64,000 nt of DNA from Colias croceus (taxonomy: Eukaryota; Arthropoda; Insecta; Lepidoptera; Pieridae): the NCBI RefSeq assembly GCF_905220415.1, contig NC_059543.1, forward strand, positions 248,001-312,000. The letters are read 5' to 3'. Both the position numbers and the translations under genes were made by a program. The first letter of the stretch is position 1. Each line of letters starts with the position of its first letter. This document shows positions 21,701 to 33,237 of this stretch, one piece after another. Under the pieces are notes generated by a model, which saw only the letters and a list, made by a program, of their open reading frames with translations, did not search any database and was not told the origin of the DNA.

Positions 21701-23709
21701 ACTTTCGGTGTACCTAATAATAATAAGTACAAACATATTGCAATTGTTTAAAATAATATTTTAAATTTCCTCCTATTTCATGATAAAAGTTAAATGTTAA
21801 CAATAATTAAAACAAGGACTACATAAGTCACGTAAGTATAACGTAGATAAATATTTTCACAATAGAAATTGATATTAAAATTCAGACAAAACAAATACAC
21901 GCTATAACGCACAAGTTACACAACAAATTAAAATATGAAATTCATGAATCACGAACTGAAGGGAGGCAATATGAAAGTGAGTCACACGATTGAGATCGGC
22001 AGTTATCCCAAAGATTGTTTACACGCGATAATCACTCGTTAATGAGCCTGTTCATTTGTGTCTCTTCAAATAAGTGATTAGACATAGGAATCTGTTATTT
22101 GCACTAGATACAGGAATGTCAATAATACTAATATATTCAGGTAAATGACGTGTTTATCTGTGTTTAAACTTGAGTCTGGTAATGCGACTTTGATAATATT
22201 ATGTGTTTGGGTCAATGGTATTTAAGTACCTATATATGTAATTATCTATCTGCGATACACAATGTAATTGAACAAAGTATGCCGAAATCAACACCAATTG
22301 AACATCGTTAGTGCTAAGTTTGTCACGTATAAAATAATGTTTGTCTCAAACCTAATCTACATAAATAATGAGATGCCTCTTTGTTAGTCTTATGAGCTTT
22401 TAAAGCTCACAAGAGTTTAATATTTACATTTACATTGAAAAATATGAAAATACAAAAATGTTCACTATTCACGTTACTTTTCTATTTTATTTTTATTCGC
22501 AATGTTTTGATTCGTCTTTGAATTATTACAGTCATATTTATATCCTTATTCTATAAAAGGAAAACATAACAAATATGTATCTATATAACTTAATTAATGT
22601 GCACTCTGTTTCTCACTAATACGATCAGATAAAAAAATAGAGTTTATTTTTTCAGGCAAACATAATTTTTAGGAAGCTACTAACGAAATTTTCATAAATT
22701 CATAATACCTATAACATTAGATCAAACAATCGTAATCATATCGACACTATTCACAAAAAGAACAATAGCGAAGATATTTTCGGAACACAACCATTAAATT
22801 ATGTTCAGACGACGATCACTAATTATTTATTCCCAGAGAAGTTTGGTAAAACATATCAAACGTCCCTATTTCATCCACTCAGACAGGCGGCGGAAGAATA
22901 CAGTGAAAGTAAAAGAAAAAAGCAAATGAATTAAAACAACATAATCATTTACGATTTAAGACATTGAAAGAGAGCGGGGTTCCCCTCGGCAAACGAAACT
23001 TTCTTTTAAGTCTGTGTATACCTGTTCCCGATTCTCAAGTGGATAAATTATATCCCAAGGGAGCGAGGGAACACGGTTATTTCTAATGAACACGTTTCAA
23101 GTTTTATTTTTAATGCCACTGAGGTGATATCATTTTCACCTGTTTCGCTCTCATTGTTGTAGACGAAACTTTACGTGTATTTTTGGATTTTATGGTTCAG
23201 TCAGTTTCATAGTTAAATAATTGTAATGGACTCTAGCGCTCTCGCAAAAATTAAAGAGCTGAACATTTTTATGAACAAATGTAGAGATTTAAAAAAAAAT
23301 GATATTATTTACTATTTGCCGGGGTCATGATAAAATAAATAGTATAAAGTAAAAATAATAATTTTGGGATAAAAATTAACAAAAATTGAATGATAACAAA
23401 AAATAATAATGAAAAAGTTGCAAACAAAAATAAAAGGAAAAGAAGCTTACTTAAGGCAGCAAGCCGCCTGGCCGATGTAGTGGAAGTCGGGACCTGCTTA
23501 CTCCTCATGTCCGCAAGCCAACCGGCCGCAAAGCATTCGTACCAACCGCCAACTCCCATATACGGGCTATGCACTTTCATCTAGCACGTTTCACCACACT
23601 CGCGGGCTAATTACTCACAGCGGCAGCCCCAAACGTTGGCCAGGCTCCACAGGCGATACGAGTAGCTGTCACCATAGCAGCCGAACATCTCATCGGTTCT
23701 CGCGACCAT
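15578..23709 (-). CDS. zfh1: Zinc finger homeodomain repressor zfh1 (ZEB family)
   Basis: ZEB-family DNA-binding repressor, acting in the nucleus on CACCT/CAGGTA E-box-like sites and recruiting CtBP. Exons on the minus strand: 23619-23709 (proposed), 18352-18521, 16007-18032, 15578-15771, giving 826 aa plus stop with every phase consistent. Domains: C2H2 fingers at about 62-82, 89-109 and 120-140, a CCHC finger at 148-170, a lone finger at 432-453, the homeodomain at 511-570 (WFQNNRARVRR at its end), the CtBP motif PLDLS at 580-584, and C-terminal fingers at 741-761, 769-789 and 797 onward, ending SQHMNHRFAICKPYRD. The order (N-fingers, homeodomain, C-fingers) and the finger sequences identify zfh1/ZEB rather than zfh2. 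Its length is at the short end for the family, and extra 5' exons or isoforms may exist upstream. Confidence 0.95.
16007..18032 (-). CDS. zfh1: zfh1 main exon (N-fingers, homeodomain, CtBP motif)
   Basis: A 2,026-base exon from TCKICHKSFANVYRLQRHMI to KYEHSG, between the acceptor TTTGCAG and the donor GTAAAT. It holds three N-terminal fingers, a glutamine/proline-rich linker (SLSQLFQQLASQQYQQRK), an acidic block (IEEVTEEDDKRSE), the lone finger, the homeodomain, PLDLS, serine-rich low-complexity segments and the first C-terminal finger. Reading through the donor gives only a short, unlikely tail. Confidence 0.96.
18352..18521 (-). CDS. zfh1: zfh1 exon with first zinc finger
   Basis: Acceptor TTTATTCCAG, donor GTGGAT. 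It encodes RPLASGGSDGKPEEEDDRGS, then FSCSQCRGAYPTREQLEKHE TLH, a C2H2 finger (C62, C65, H78, H82). Very GC-rich. It enters in phase 1 and leaves in phase 0, joining STQ to TCKIC. Confidence 0.9.
19212..19275. repeat. Tiny inverted-end element
   Basis: Ends ggtatacagggtg and caccctgtata are inverted repeats about 64 bases apart. It looks like an internally deleted DNA element. Confidence 0.5.
20240..20274 (+). promoter_or_regulatory. CTCF-like motif, copy 1
   Basis: tttagttccac...ccaacagatggcgctagc. CCAACAGATGGCGC differs from the CTCF core CCASYAGRKGGCRS at one position. A 35-bp relative is at 24424-24458 on the other side of the zfh1 first exon. Confidence 0.4.
23619..23709 (-). CDS. zfh1: Proposed zfh1 first coding exon
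   Basis: An ATG at 23709-23707 (context GGGGCCATGG) opens MVARTDEMFGCYGDSYSYRL and WSLANVWGCR, ending at a GTGAGT donor in phase 1, exactly the phase the 18521 exon needs. It sits at the edge of the only GC-rich patch in this stretch, on the right strand. The frame stays open upstream to an ATG at 23892, so the true start could be farther 5'. I do not recognise the peptide. The call rests on splice signal, phase and position. Confidence 0.55.
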
Positions 23710-23900
23710 GGCCCCGCGCGCTACACGTGTGGCCGGCGTCGCGGCGCGCGGCGGAATGAGCCGGCCCGCCTCCGGCCCGCCCTGCCCGCCGCCCCGCGAC
23801 CCCCACCCCCACTTAATTAGTGCCCGTGATGACCGCTCCACCGTCACCTCCTCTCGACACGTACTATCGCGGTTTTTACACTTTTTAGCCACGGTTAAGG
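23710..23900 (-). promoter_or_regulatory. GC-rich block upstream of the zfh1 first exon
   Basis: About 190 bases that are strongly GC-rich in an AT-rich region, with GGCGGG and GGGTGGGGG runs and an ACACGTGT E-box. Probably the 5' UTR or core promoter region of a zfh1 transcript. No TATA box was recognised. Confidence 0.45.
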
Positions 23901-24423
23901 AAAATACAATGATACCTAATGAGGTTTTGCTGTGTTTGTCTCACCTATTATTTAAAGGAAATTTAAATCGATTCGCAGTGTTCGATGTATTTATAAATAA
24001 GTTTGGATTATGCTTAATTTTCGATTTTTCATCGCGTTGAACTAAATTCCCGTTCAAATATTCGCGAACGTAAGAATCTCCCACACATTGACAAAAGCTG
24101 TTTTATCAAGGTGTTACTTTACGACGCTCCACCTTATTCTACCTGTCTTTTTCTAACGCGTTGACTGCGATTACACGTGTTTTTATAACTTGATAGGTAC
24201 ATGCATTATTTATTTTCTAATAAAATGTTATTGCGTTTTATGACATTAGTAGACTCTACATAGAGTTTAAAATTTTTAATGTTTGTATTTTCCACGATTA
24301 ACAAAAACATGTGTATTGCGTAACTATGTAAATTTCTGAATAATATTTACATGTATTCCGATAAGAGCTTTTTATAGCCGTGTGTTGCAATTGCGTCGCA
24401 GTAGGGAGGTGGCGCGTAGATGT

Positions 24424-24458
24424 TTAGTTCCGCTTTCTGCCACTGGATGGCGCTAGCT
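24424..24458 (+). promoter_or_regulatory. CTCF-like motif, copy 2
   Basis: tttagttccgc...ccactggatggcgctagc, one mismatch to the CTCF core and same orientation as copy 1. A gtggcgcgtag stretch precedes it. Confidence 0.4.
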
Positions 24459-26818
24459 GTACTGAGAGCTTTCTTATCGGAATGCTTTACGTATAATTCA
24501 GTTTATTTGACGAAATGGTTTGTTATTTGTTTATATGTTTAAACGTACTATGAGTACTATTACTTTGTGTGAGTATTGACATATAGATTGAGAGATAGAT
24601 AAAAATGATAGTATTGTAATAGGTAGGTAAGTAATTACTGTGGTAGTTACTTATTGGTTTATTTTTAAATTGATATCGTACCTATTTATTTATTAACGGA
24701 CTTCCTCATTTAGAATTATTAATCATTTACATTGTTTATTGAAATACTACAATGAAAACATACGCATAGTAGTACATTATTTAAAAAATATGTAGAGTCT
24801 TTATTTTTAATTAGGTAGGTATATTAATTATCTACGTATAAGGTATGTCACTGTACATCGAATGAGTTATGAGTACAATGACCTGAATTACCTACCTACT
24901 CTTTCATGGATGTAAACTGATAAAAAAAAATCTGTCTTTCATCAATTATCAGTTTTAAAAAGCTTATAAAAATATGTCTTTAAAAGCCAGCAAAGCACCT
25001 GTAACACCATAAATATAACAGACGCAGACAGCGGTAACCTAACATCTGGCTTGAAATTCATACCTTTTTGGGACGTCGGTTGAAGTAAAGACAATACTGC
25101 AAATATTGTAAAGATGGTTAGTTGCACGTGTAAGGCACGTGTTGTGAAGTTATTGTTTAGCCGTTTAAGAGATCCTGTATCAAAAACATTGTTTTAAATA
25201 ATTGTAAATCTTGCAATTTGTTTTTGGACATTGCTTTTGATGAAATCAGTTAAGGTAAGTTTTAGGACAATTATAGTGTTATAAATTGTTTTACTGCATA
25301 TTATATTGTACTTTTTAGTTTTAAAGTGTTAGGTATTTTTAATTATTTTTGTGGATATTATATTGTTTGAAGCGATCAGCGATGCATATTCAAATAGGAA
25401 GCATAAACTGTAGTTGGTATAATTATTTTAAAATTTTACATTAGGGGTACCTATTTTTGTAATTAATGAGCATTGATATACCTACATATTTATAATGAGC
25501 TTCTTTAGTTACTTGTTCACTTAAAATGAATGCAGTTTTAATAAGTTTCTGGTACTTACTTCTTCATAGTAAGAAAAAAAAGGTCATTTCCAACCGAGTG
25601 ACCGCTATATCACGGGAGGTACCTACTAAATCACTTCTTTTTTGTCCTGAAGATTTTTCACAAACGTAACACATGTTACCTATAACAAAAGTATTTAAAT
25701 TGTATAGATTTCACGGGGACGAGTTAAACAATTATGTAGATCATAAATTACCTTCAGCTATACACTACAGCGCTTCAAGTGCTTTAAAGCTGAAGTGTAA
25801 GCGCTTGCAGCGGATATAATTACAATATTGTGTTATGAAGTTATGCGTCTTGCAGTCTTGCATAGGTAGGTACATTGCCTGTTAAGGTTGAGATACTTGT
25901 GAGTGGTAATGTTATGTATGTACATAGTACGTAATGTATTTCAAAACTTTTTAGGTAGGTACGTGTTTTTAGGGCAAAATATTTAATAAAAAAAGTGATA
26001 CCTATTTCATTGGAAGATTGAGATAATTCTTATGGGAATATGTCTTATTTTTGTATAAGTATAAATAAATATATCATTAATGTAGTGAATATAGAGTGAA
26101 GCCGCTTTCGTTTAGTTCTATAGGTAACATGATGAATAATGATAATAATTTCAGACTTTAATGAATTTCAAACTTTTTCAAATACATACTGTATGAAATA
26201 ATCTCGAAAAGTAGTATTCATTGACCTAATTATTCCATGCTCCACAATTTAAATGTAACATTTGAACATTCATTCAGATCTGGAATAAATCAGAATTTAA
26301 CTTGGCATGATCATTGGCGGGTTAAAACAACATTTGGGGGTAGATTGTAAAAACAAGGGATGCCACACGCAGAGCATGTGTTATTTCGTATGTTTTAATA
26401 ATAATACCTCTTTAAAAGCTCTACCAAAGCTTTTAAGGTAATGACGTCAGCCTTAGTAACGATTCTAATGAAAGAATTACAAAATTATGCAATTATTTTT
26501 GCTGATTTCGTAAACTGTTTTGGAAAAAATATTTGAACTTTTGTATTGGTATATAGAAATCTCAACATTACAAAGTTAATGATTTATAGATATGTCTGTT
26601 ATTTAGATATAGTTTAGTGTAAAGTGGTACTTAGATAAAGTTCAATTAATGTTCTTAAATCGTAAATGATTAGGTACCTACATAACTACGTCAAAAGCGA
26701 TTTACCTACCTCCCTATAGGTATTAAATCTTGTAAGTAACCCAATCTTTAATTTTAAACCTACATTTTTTATCTCTACACATTATAAGTTATTTATTAAT
26801 ATTTTTAATAAGAATAAA

Positions 26819-26936
26819 ACATTTAGAAATTAAAGACTTTTTAACGGTCGCTGTAAAGTGTTCGAAACGTCGGGAAAATAATATAATGAATAAATCGCGT
26901 TTAAAATCCGTTAAAAAGTCTTTAATTTCTAAATGT
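26819..26936. mobile_element. 118-bp MITE
   Basis: Arms acatttagaaattaaagact (26819 on) and its complement ending at 26936, about 29 bp each, extending to ttaacgg / ccgttaa. The interior has gttcgaaacgtcgggaaaat. No coding capacity. Confidence 0.75.
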
Positions 26937-28198
26937 ATAATATATACTCGCGTAAAATCAAACCCTAGAAAATAGGTACTAAGAATAGAACAGTAAAAAA
27001 ATCTATTAAACAGTAAATGTTACCTGCTTTTTGTTTTAATGGTGGACTCTACCAGATGTGTTCGTGAGAAACTCGCTGGAAACAAAACATAAACAAAATG
27101 AATATTAATACGTAAGTAGGTACCTATACAAGTTATTATGGAGACAATTTTTAAAATGTATTATTTCAAGGATTTTTTGAATTATCTACCTACTACCTAC
27201 TTTTAATGATAAAGTGAATTATCAACAAATAAATATGTACACAATAGCTATAAATTACAGTATTTTAAATTTAATTGCGACTTTTTTTCTAATTAAAAAC
27301 AATATTTTATAGGTTTTAATGGAACTTTATGATTGTCAAATTTTGTTCGAATCTTAGAGCCATTTCAATGTTTAACCTTATTTCAAAGAGCGAAATTGTA
27401 TGTTTTTGGTACATTATTAAGCCCCTAATGTATTAAAGCTTTTGGCTACTAGATATTCTATACAATAAAGAAATGTTTATTTGATTTCAAATTCCTACCT
27501 GAACCTAATACAAAATACACACATAAAAGTTATTATATTGTTACTCTCTTTTCAAGATTATACCTGCATGTTGTACAATTAAAAGCAATACTAATTGTGT
27601 CCCCTTGTAAATCGATATCAATCGATACTTACCCGCATATTATGCACTTCTTTAGGAATCCGGTAATAATGAGAAAAAATTGATTGATCCTTTCAATACA
27701 AAGGTATACGGGTACCTATAGATGTAATTGACGCGCGGACCGCCCGGGCTCTGAGTCTGAGGGGAACCTAGGTTTAAGATAAAAAGGTATGGAGGGTAAG
27801 GAAACAATGAAATTGCATTTAAACCTGGAATTGATGTAAATAATTTACCTACTGTAGTTAAAGTGTTTAACATGAATTGAAAAGCGATTACCTTTAGCTG
27901 ATAGCTTATGGCATACCTTTTTTCAATAATATATACCTATTAAATACTTACCTACATTCCTCAATCAAGGTTCATTTCAAAAATACTATTTAACAATGTA
28001 TTTAGTATTAAACAACTCTACATCGTTTATTATTTACTAAGAATAGGGTATTTATTGCGAAAATATAATTACATAATATATTGACATAGTGACTTTAAAC
28101 TCGCGAGATTTAAAAATACATAACCACCTAAATACTACGAATTTATATTTAAATACAAAGATTATGTAATAAACAAACTACCGTGAAACGTAAAACGC

Positions 28199-28318
28199 AG
28201 ATAGTGACGAAATAAAAAGTTATCAGAAAGGGAAGCTGATAAGAGCGGAGTAAAAACACAGCAATCAGCCCTTCGGGTTATCAGTGGGACTCAGCATCAC
28301 TGCTGATAACGACTATCT
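28199..28318. promoter_or_regulatory. Cluster of six GATA-factor sites
   Basis: WGATAR sites: AGATAG 28199-28204, TTATCA 28220-28225, TGATAA 28238-28243, TTATCA 28278-28283, TGATAA 28304-28309, CTATCT 28313-28318. Both strands, within 120 bp, in a GC-richer patch. A candidate zfh1 enhancer by position. Confidence 0.5.
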
Positions 28319-28919
28319 CTTAACACGGTTAAAACTATCGCCTGTCAAAAAGTCACACGAAAATGGATATTAATGGTTGTGGTTGAACTTTGTATTGTAG
28401 TTAATAATAGATGGATTTACATGTGAAGCATACTTTTCAGTGGCAAATAAATAAGGATTATAATATCTAATAATTAGCATTACTGATGATGTGTTTGTTT
28501 ATTTGTGTAATCGCCAAATCAGTCATAATGTTCATTATCCCTACAATATATAGGCATAGTATTTTTTTCATTATTTCCATATGACTCTACCTAGTCAGAT
28601 ATGGATCTTCTACTAGTACGTAGTAGTAAGATTTTTCTCGTATTATGTTAATAATTATTATGTAGTTATAACTATACATACCTACTTAGGTACTACAACA
28701 GTAGAAAAAGACAAAACTTTTAGATTTAAATACAAATCTTTATGGACTGTTTAATTTTATTATATGGCATGTTAGCTTCGACAGTTATTTTAATTTTAAT
28801 TTATACGACAGATGAACCTTGCAAATTCACACCAAAAAACGCTGCACAAAAGAGATAATGCAATTACATCTGTAACGCTCAAAGATAGCCACGATAGTGT
28901 TTGTGAAAAACAACTTAAT

Positions 28920-29070
28920 TATTTAAAAGCCGTGACTTCCTGCACATGTAACACCTAGCCATTGTTAGCGAACAAGGGATTGCTTTGACATCCCCTGCAG
29001 ACCAGATGGCACCAGAACAGCCAGGTGATAACCAACTCTATTACCAAGTAATAAGGTGCAGGTAGATATA
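28920..29070. promoter_or_regulatory. E-box/GATA/CAGGTAG motif island
   Basis: CACCTAG near 28951, CAGATGGCACC near 29003, CAGGTGATAA at 29022-29031 (E-box overlapping a GATA site), and AGGTG followed directly by CAGGTAG at 29054-29065. Candidate regulatory DNA. No alignment was available. Confidence 0.4.
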
Positions 29071-29749
29071 ATGTTTAAGACAATAATTAGCATTTGTACC
29101 ACGGCTGGCCGCCACATGGCAGAAACAAAGACACTTGTGGCGATGAGATTTTGATATTTTGTTTAGATGTCAATGTACGAATCAATATACCTTCGTTAGT
29201 GTAGTCGGAATTAGTTGGTTTGTCAATAGATTAAGGTGTTTACAATAGATAATGTGATTTGTGTTTTGTAATTATGCACAAATAATAAAGGTGGTGTGTA
29301 AAAAAAAAAACTTAACATCAAAGATATTAATGTTCCAAGTCGGTCCAAAAGGTCCTATAAATTATTTGCCTTGCCAACTACAAAAAATATGGTCTCTCAG
29401 AACAGCCCTTTGATCCGAATGTGTAGGCTTTATAAGATTTGTAACAATAATGATATTTTCCTATATAATTTGTATCAATTTAGAAATAAAATAGATATTA
29501 ATTTAAATGATGAATAAAATTCAAGTTTACTTATAATTAATTTAAATTATTTTTGTTATTTTTATGAGTACTTATTGTGTGATAATATATTGATAAAACA
29601 TTTGACTTATATAATTGAGGATGTTATATTCACTTGTAATGATTTAAATGTTGTGTGCAGTTGTAATTGGGTTGTAATCTTAATATTGTTTAATTTAGTA
29701 GGTAAGTTGATGTAAATGTTTTGGATTATATCCTGTAACTGTGCCTTAT

Positions 29750-29750
29750 A

Positions 29751-29783
<33 letters not shown>
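29750..29783 (+). repeat. (aaat)n microsatellite
   Basis: About eight taaa/aaat units, possibly the tail of a decayed retroelement extending upstream. Confidence 0.85.
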
Positions 29784-29787
<4 letters not shown>

Positions 29788-30089
29788 TCTTTTTGTATTG
29801 TATTATTGTATTGTAACAAACTCTAATGAGTTATTTTTTGTATTATTTTATTAATGTGGTTCAAAATAGGTGTTCAAAATAAAACATTCTTTTAACTTTT
29901 TATAAAATTTTATTCTGTTAACAAAAATGTAACATGGCAGAATTTAGAGCATTATATTTAATTGTCTATTGCATTCTTATTTCTTACCAAAAACTTACTA
30001 CTTCGTGCGTTTCCTCGTGTGTACTATACAACTATACCTACCTACTATAATTATTACCATTTCAAAAAGTTTACACATATAAATGATAC

Positions 30090-30661
30090 TAGTTCAGGAT
30101 ACATCGCCCATTTTTGCAAGTGACTACTATCAAGCTGATTTTCCGTTTGTAGCTTTATTTTGATGAGACACCGAATAATTTCGTGTACGAAACTCTCGAT
30201 TGTGGTAGCTAACAGAGATAACAAGGATAAAATTTTTTGATTTGATGGTTCTCAAATATTTATTAAACGCAATTTGTAGGACAATATGTCTGTTGAATTA
30301 TATAAACATTAACTAAGTGAAAACAAAAAAATCAGCTTGTTAGTAATCATTTATGATGACCTCGTTATCGATACACTTTGGAAAGGGGGACTCTTTGAAC
30401 AAACCATAGATTTTGTAGGACAAATATTTTTTCGAATAATTTAGGTAATTATCTTGAGATTGAACAAAAAAAAATATTCAGTTAGTAATAAATATTTGAG
30501 AACCATCAAATCAAAAATTTTTATCCTTGTTATCTCTGTTAGCTACCACAATCGAGACTTTTGTACACGAAATTATTCGATGTCTCATCAAAATAAAGCT
30601 ACAAACGGAAAATCAGCTTGATAGTAGTCACTTGCAAAAATGGGCGATGTATCCTGAACTA
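30090..30661. mobile_element. 572-bp foldback element
   Basis: Very long inverted arms, about 190 bp each: tagttcaggatacatcgccc at the left and its complement at the right, including ttgatttgatggttctcaaa near the centre. The arms are over 90 percent alike by eye. The centre (about 30275-30475) holds no frame. Flanking gatac/tacc suggests a TAC target duplication, which is not certain. Confidence 0.85.
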
Positions 30662-30699
30662 TACCATATAACCCGTAGACCCGTTTATGTACTTTAATC

Positions 30700-33075
30700 A
30701 TCATCGTCCTCTCACATAAGGATGATTTTCATAAACAAACTTCTAGTTATGAAGGTGTTCGTAACTTGGCATAATGCACAAATACAGTGAAATTTGTCAC
30801 GTCATGCAAGGGACGCCACTCAAGTATAATTAATAGCAAATAATAACAATAGTGGGGTGTTTTTATTGCCTGAAACAATACAAAGTTTCAAATGGCATGA
30901 ATTAACGCAAAAATTTAAATTTCATTACATGTTATTTTAGTAGGATAGGCAAATTAGTCATGATGAGAGTTGAAATATAGTAGAGTTATTATTATAAGCA
31001 GTCCTAATAAATCGTGTTTTAATCCTGAATTTCGTAATTGTGTTGTAATTCTAGAACAAATTTAATATTCTATTTTTATTCAAAAATACATTCTAATTCA
31101 TTTATAAAGGCTCTTCTAAAGTATAGCGTAGGTATATGTATACACAACAGCTATATCAAGCTTATGGAAAAAACGGTGCCTTAGGTATACACTAAACCTT
31201 GACACGAAAAATGAAAAAAAAAAAATAAATTATGAAGCATGTAACAAGTTAAATATAAATCCTTATTTTTTAAGCGGTTATATTTATTGTGAAAAATAGT
31301 ATATTAGAGCTTGCGACATGTTGTTGACAATATTTTCCCGGAGCACGGCAGGTAGGATGAAGTCGCGGTTTGCGGTTGCAGTTATTTTAACACTCGTATC
31401 ATTTACTCGTTAATTAACTGCCTTTTATAGGTAATGTGTGAGGCTTGTTTTGTTGAAATTTTGGATAATAATTTTTAATGAATATGAAGATTCGGGGAAA
31501 GACATGACGTATATTTACCTTAATATTAAGTTCTTGATTGAAGAAATACTTTTAGTAAAACTTTCGTATATTTAGTATCATTAGTCATGATGCGACTACA
31601 AATAGTTATAAATTAATATATTTTATTTTATGTTACTTTAACACAAATTTCAAAAGATGATACATATGAATAAAACTTAAAAGAGAAGTAAGATTCCTTA
31701 ACATAACCGTTCACCTGGTTGCACACTTGGCTGTGTTCCAACCGATCTTCTAACCCATATCGATACTTCTTTTGTTGCCATTTTTTATCCAATAAACCAA
31801 CTATGAAACTTGTAACATTTGGCAATATAGGTGATTTAAGATGCTTTTAAATTTTAGTTTTCCATTCTTAACACGATGTTCTAATATATTATTATTAGAT
31901 GTTAAAAAGTTGCTATTTACCAGTAAATACACGGAATATGTATAATTCATATAAAATTTAATAATAAAACAAATATCTTAATGGTTACGTGTTGAGAATA
32001 TTCTAATGAAAACATTAGTCAAATCAAAGTTAAATATTTAATAGACAGTTATGTTATCTTAAGGTAAAACCTACCGCCATATTCTTATCTCATCAAAAGC
32101 GTTTGAACTTTGAAGTTTTCCTCAATAATTACCTACTATGAAATAAAAGATGCAAACAATGAATAAGTGCGTTAACCATTTGTTTATTTTTAATGTAGCG
32201 ACGAGGGAATACTCTTAATCTCGAGGACTTGAGCCAAATTGTCCAACATTCATTGTCAGGGACCGGAAGAAGCAGAGTTCAAGAAATATGCAAGGTTCCA
32301 CTGCAGCTAAGATGGCGACATTACTGTTAAGAACATAATGTTGTTGTTTTTATGGGAAAATAAAACTTTTTGTAATGTGGGATTGTAACAATTTCATAAG
32401 TTGTTTTATGAACTAAGGCGTAGCTTTAGGCGATGGTAGTGTGATTTTTTTTAGATGTTTTCATCGATTTTATAGTTAGTTCTCAGTTGTACGTTGGCAT
32501 CAGACGGGAATTTATTAGCTGTAAAAGTCTTACGCTTATTATCATTATAACAAGGCAGGAAATTATTTTCAAAATCTATTTATTAAAAATTGAAAGTTTC
32601 AAATAGAATACTTAATTTTAATAACAATATCGGATGACTTTTTTGAAATCTATGTGTAAAACGTCGTTGTTATAATATGTGTGGATCAATCCGTTTGTTT
32701 GAAAATAACATTAACTACAAGAAAATTAGCAAATTAAAATTTCGGACACAGGCCTTGTCCTAGATAGCAGACATGCTATCTGCGAAGTGACCTTGAAGTA
32801 ATTAATAATCTAAATCTTCACGAGGTCATTGACAATCCTGATTTTAAGATGAATTTGACAAGCGTCAAAAGAACTTTATCCCACGGATTTGCTCGCGTGG
32901 CTGATGTTTTTGAACATCACCTGTTCGTATAAAATTACAAATTGCATTTTCCTGTAGTCCCGTTCTTTAAAGCGTCATAAAATAACTATACGTATTTCCT
33001 ATATTCCTTTTCAGTGTTTCATCTAATAAATCTTCATATCAAAGTAGTACATAGTATAAAACTTTATGTAAGGAC
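30700..33075. other. Noncoding DNA, nothing specific seen
   Basis: AT-rich, no clear repeat family and no exon. Short open frames, such as 31628-31825 on the minus strand, show no domain. Confidence 0.5.
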
Positions 33076-33078
33076 AGA

Positions 33079-33222
33079 AGGTCCGCCCCGGCTTCGCCTG
33101 TGGTACATATTTCGCAATAAAAGGTAGCCTATATTCTTTCTCAGGGTCTAAAGATTGTCTGTGCCAAATTTCATCAAAATCGGTTGAGAGTTTTATGCGT
33201 GAAAACCATACATACATACATA
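33079..33222 (+). mobile_element. Family C relative, diverged
   Basis: ggtccgccccggcttcgcctg at the start, then gtgccaaatttcatcaaaat and a cataca tail. It lies directly against the PIF/Harbinger-type element. Confidence 0.6.
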
Positions 33223-33237
33223 ATTTTGTTCATTTTA

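Larger units (their letters stand above)
18522..23618 (-). other. zfh1 intron (if the proposed first exon is right)
   Basis: 5.1 kb, AT-rich. It contains a small tacaggg...accctgta dyad element (19212-19275), a family-B-like fragment near 19370-19440 (cagaacggattgggttgaaa), and a CTCF-like motif at 20257-20274 inside a GC-richer patch (20220-20350). No other exon recognised. Confidence 0.45.
23901..28169. other. Noncoding upstream DNA
   Basis: AT-rich, with many taggtaggtacctac-type strings that are common in lepidopteran noncoding DNA. The only clear elements are the CTCF-like motif at 24424 and the small MITE at 26819-26936. A gcgcttcaagtgctttaaagc dyad-like tract lies near 25770-25810. 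No exon seen. Confidence 0.5.

Noticed and set aside
23708..24040. 110-codon plus-strand frame through the GC-rich block
   Set aside because: It is the mirror of the zfh1 5' region. Proline/arginine-rich low-complexity content is a by-product of GC-rich DNA.
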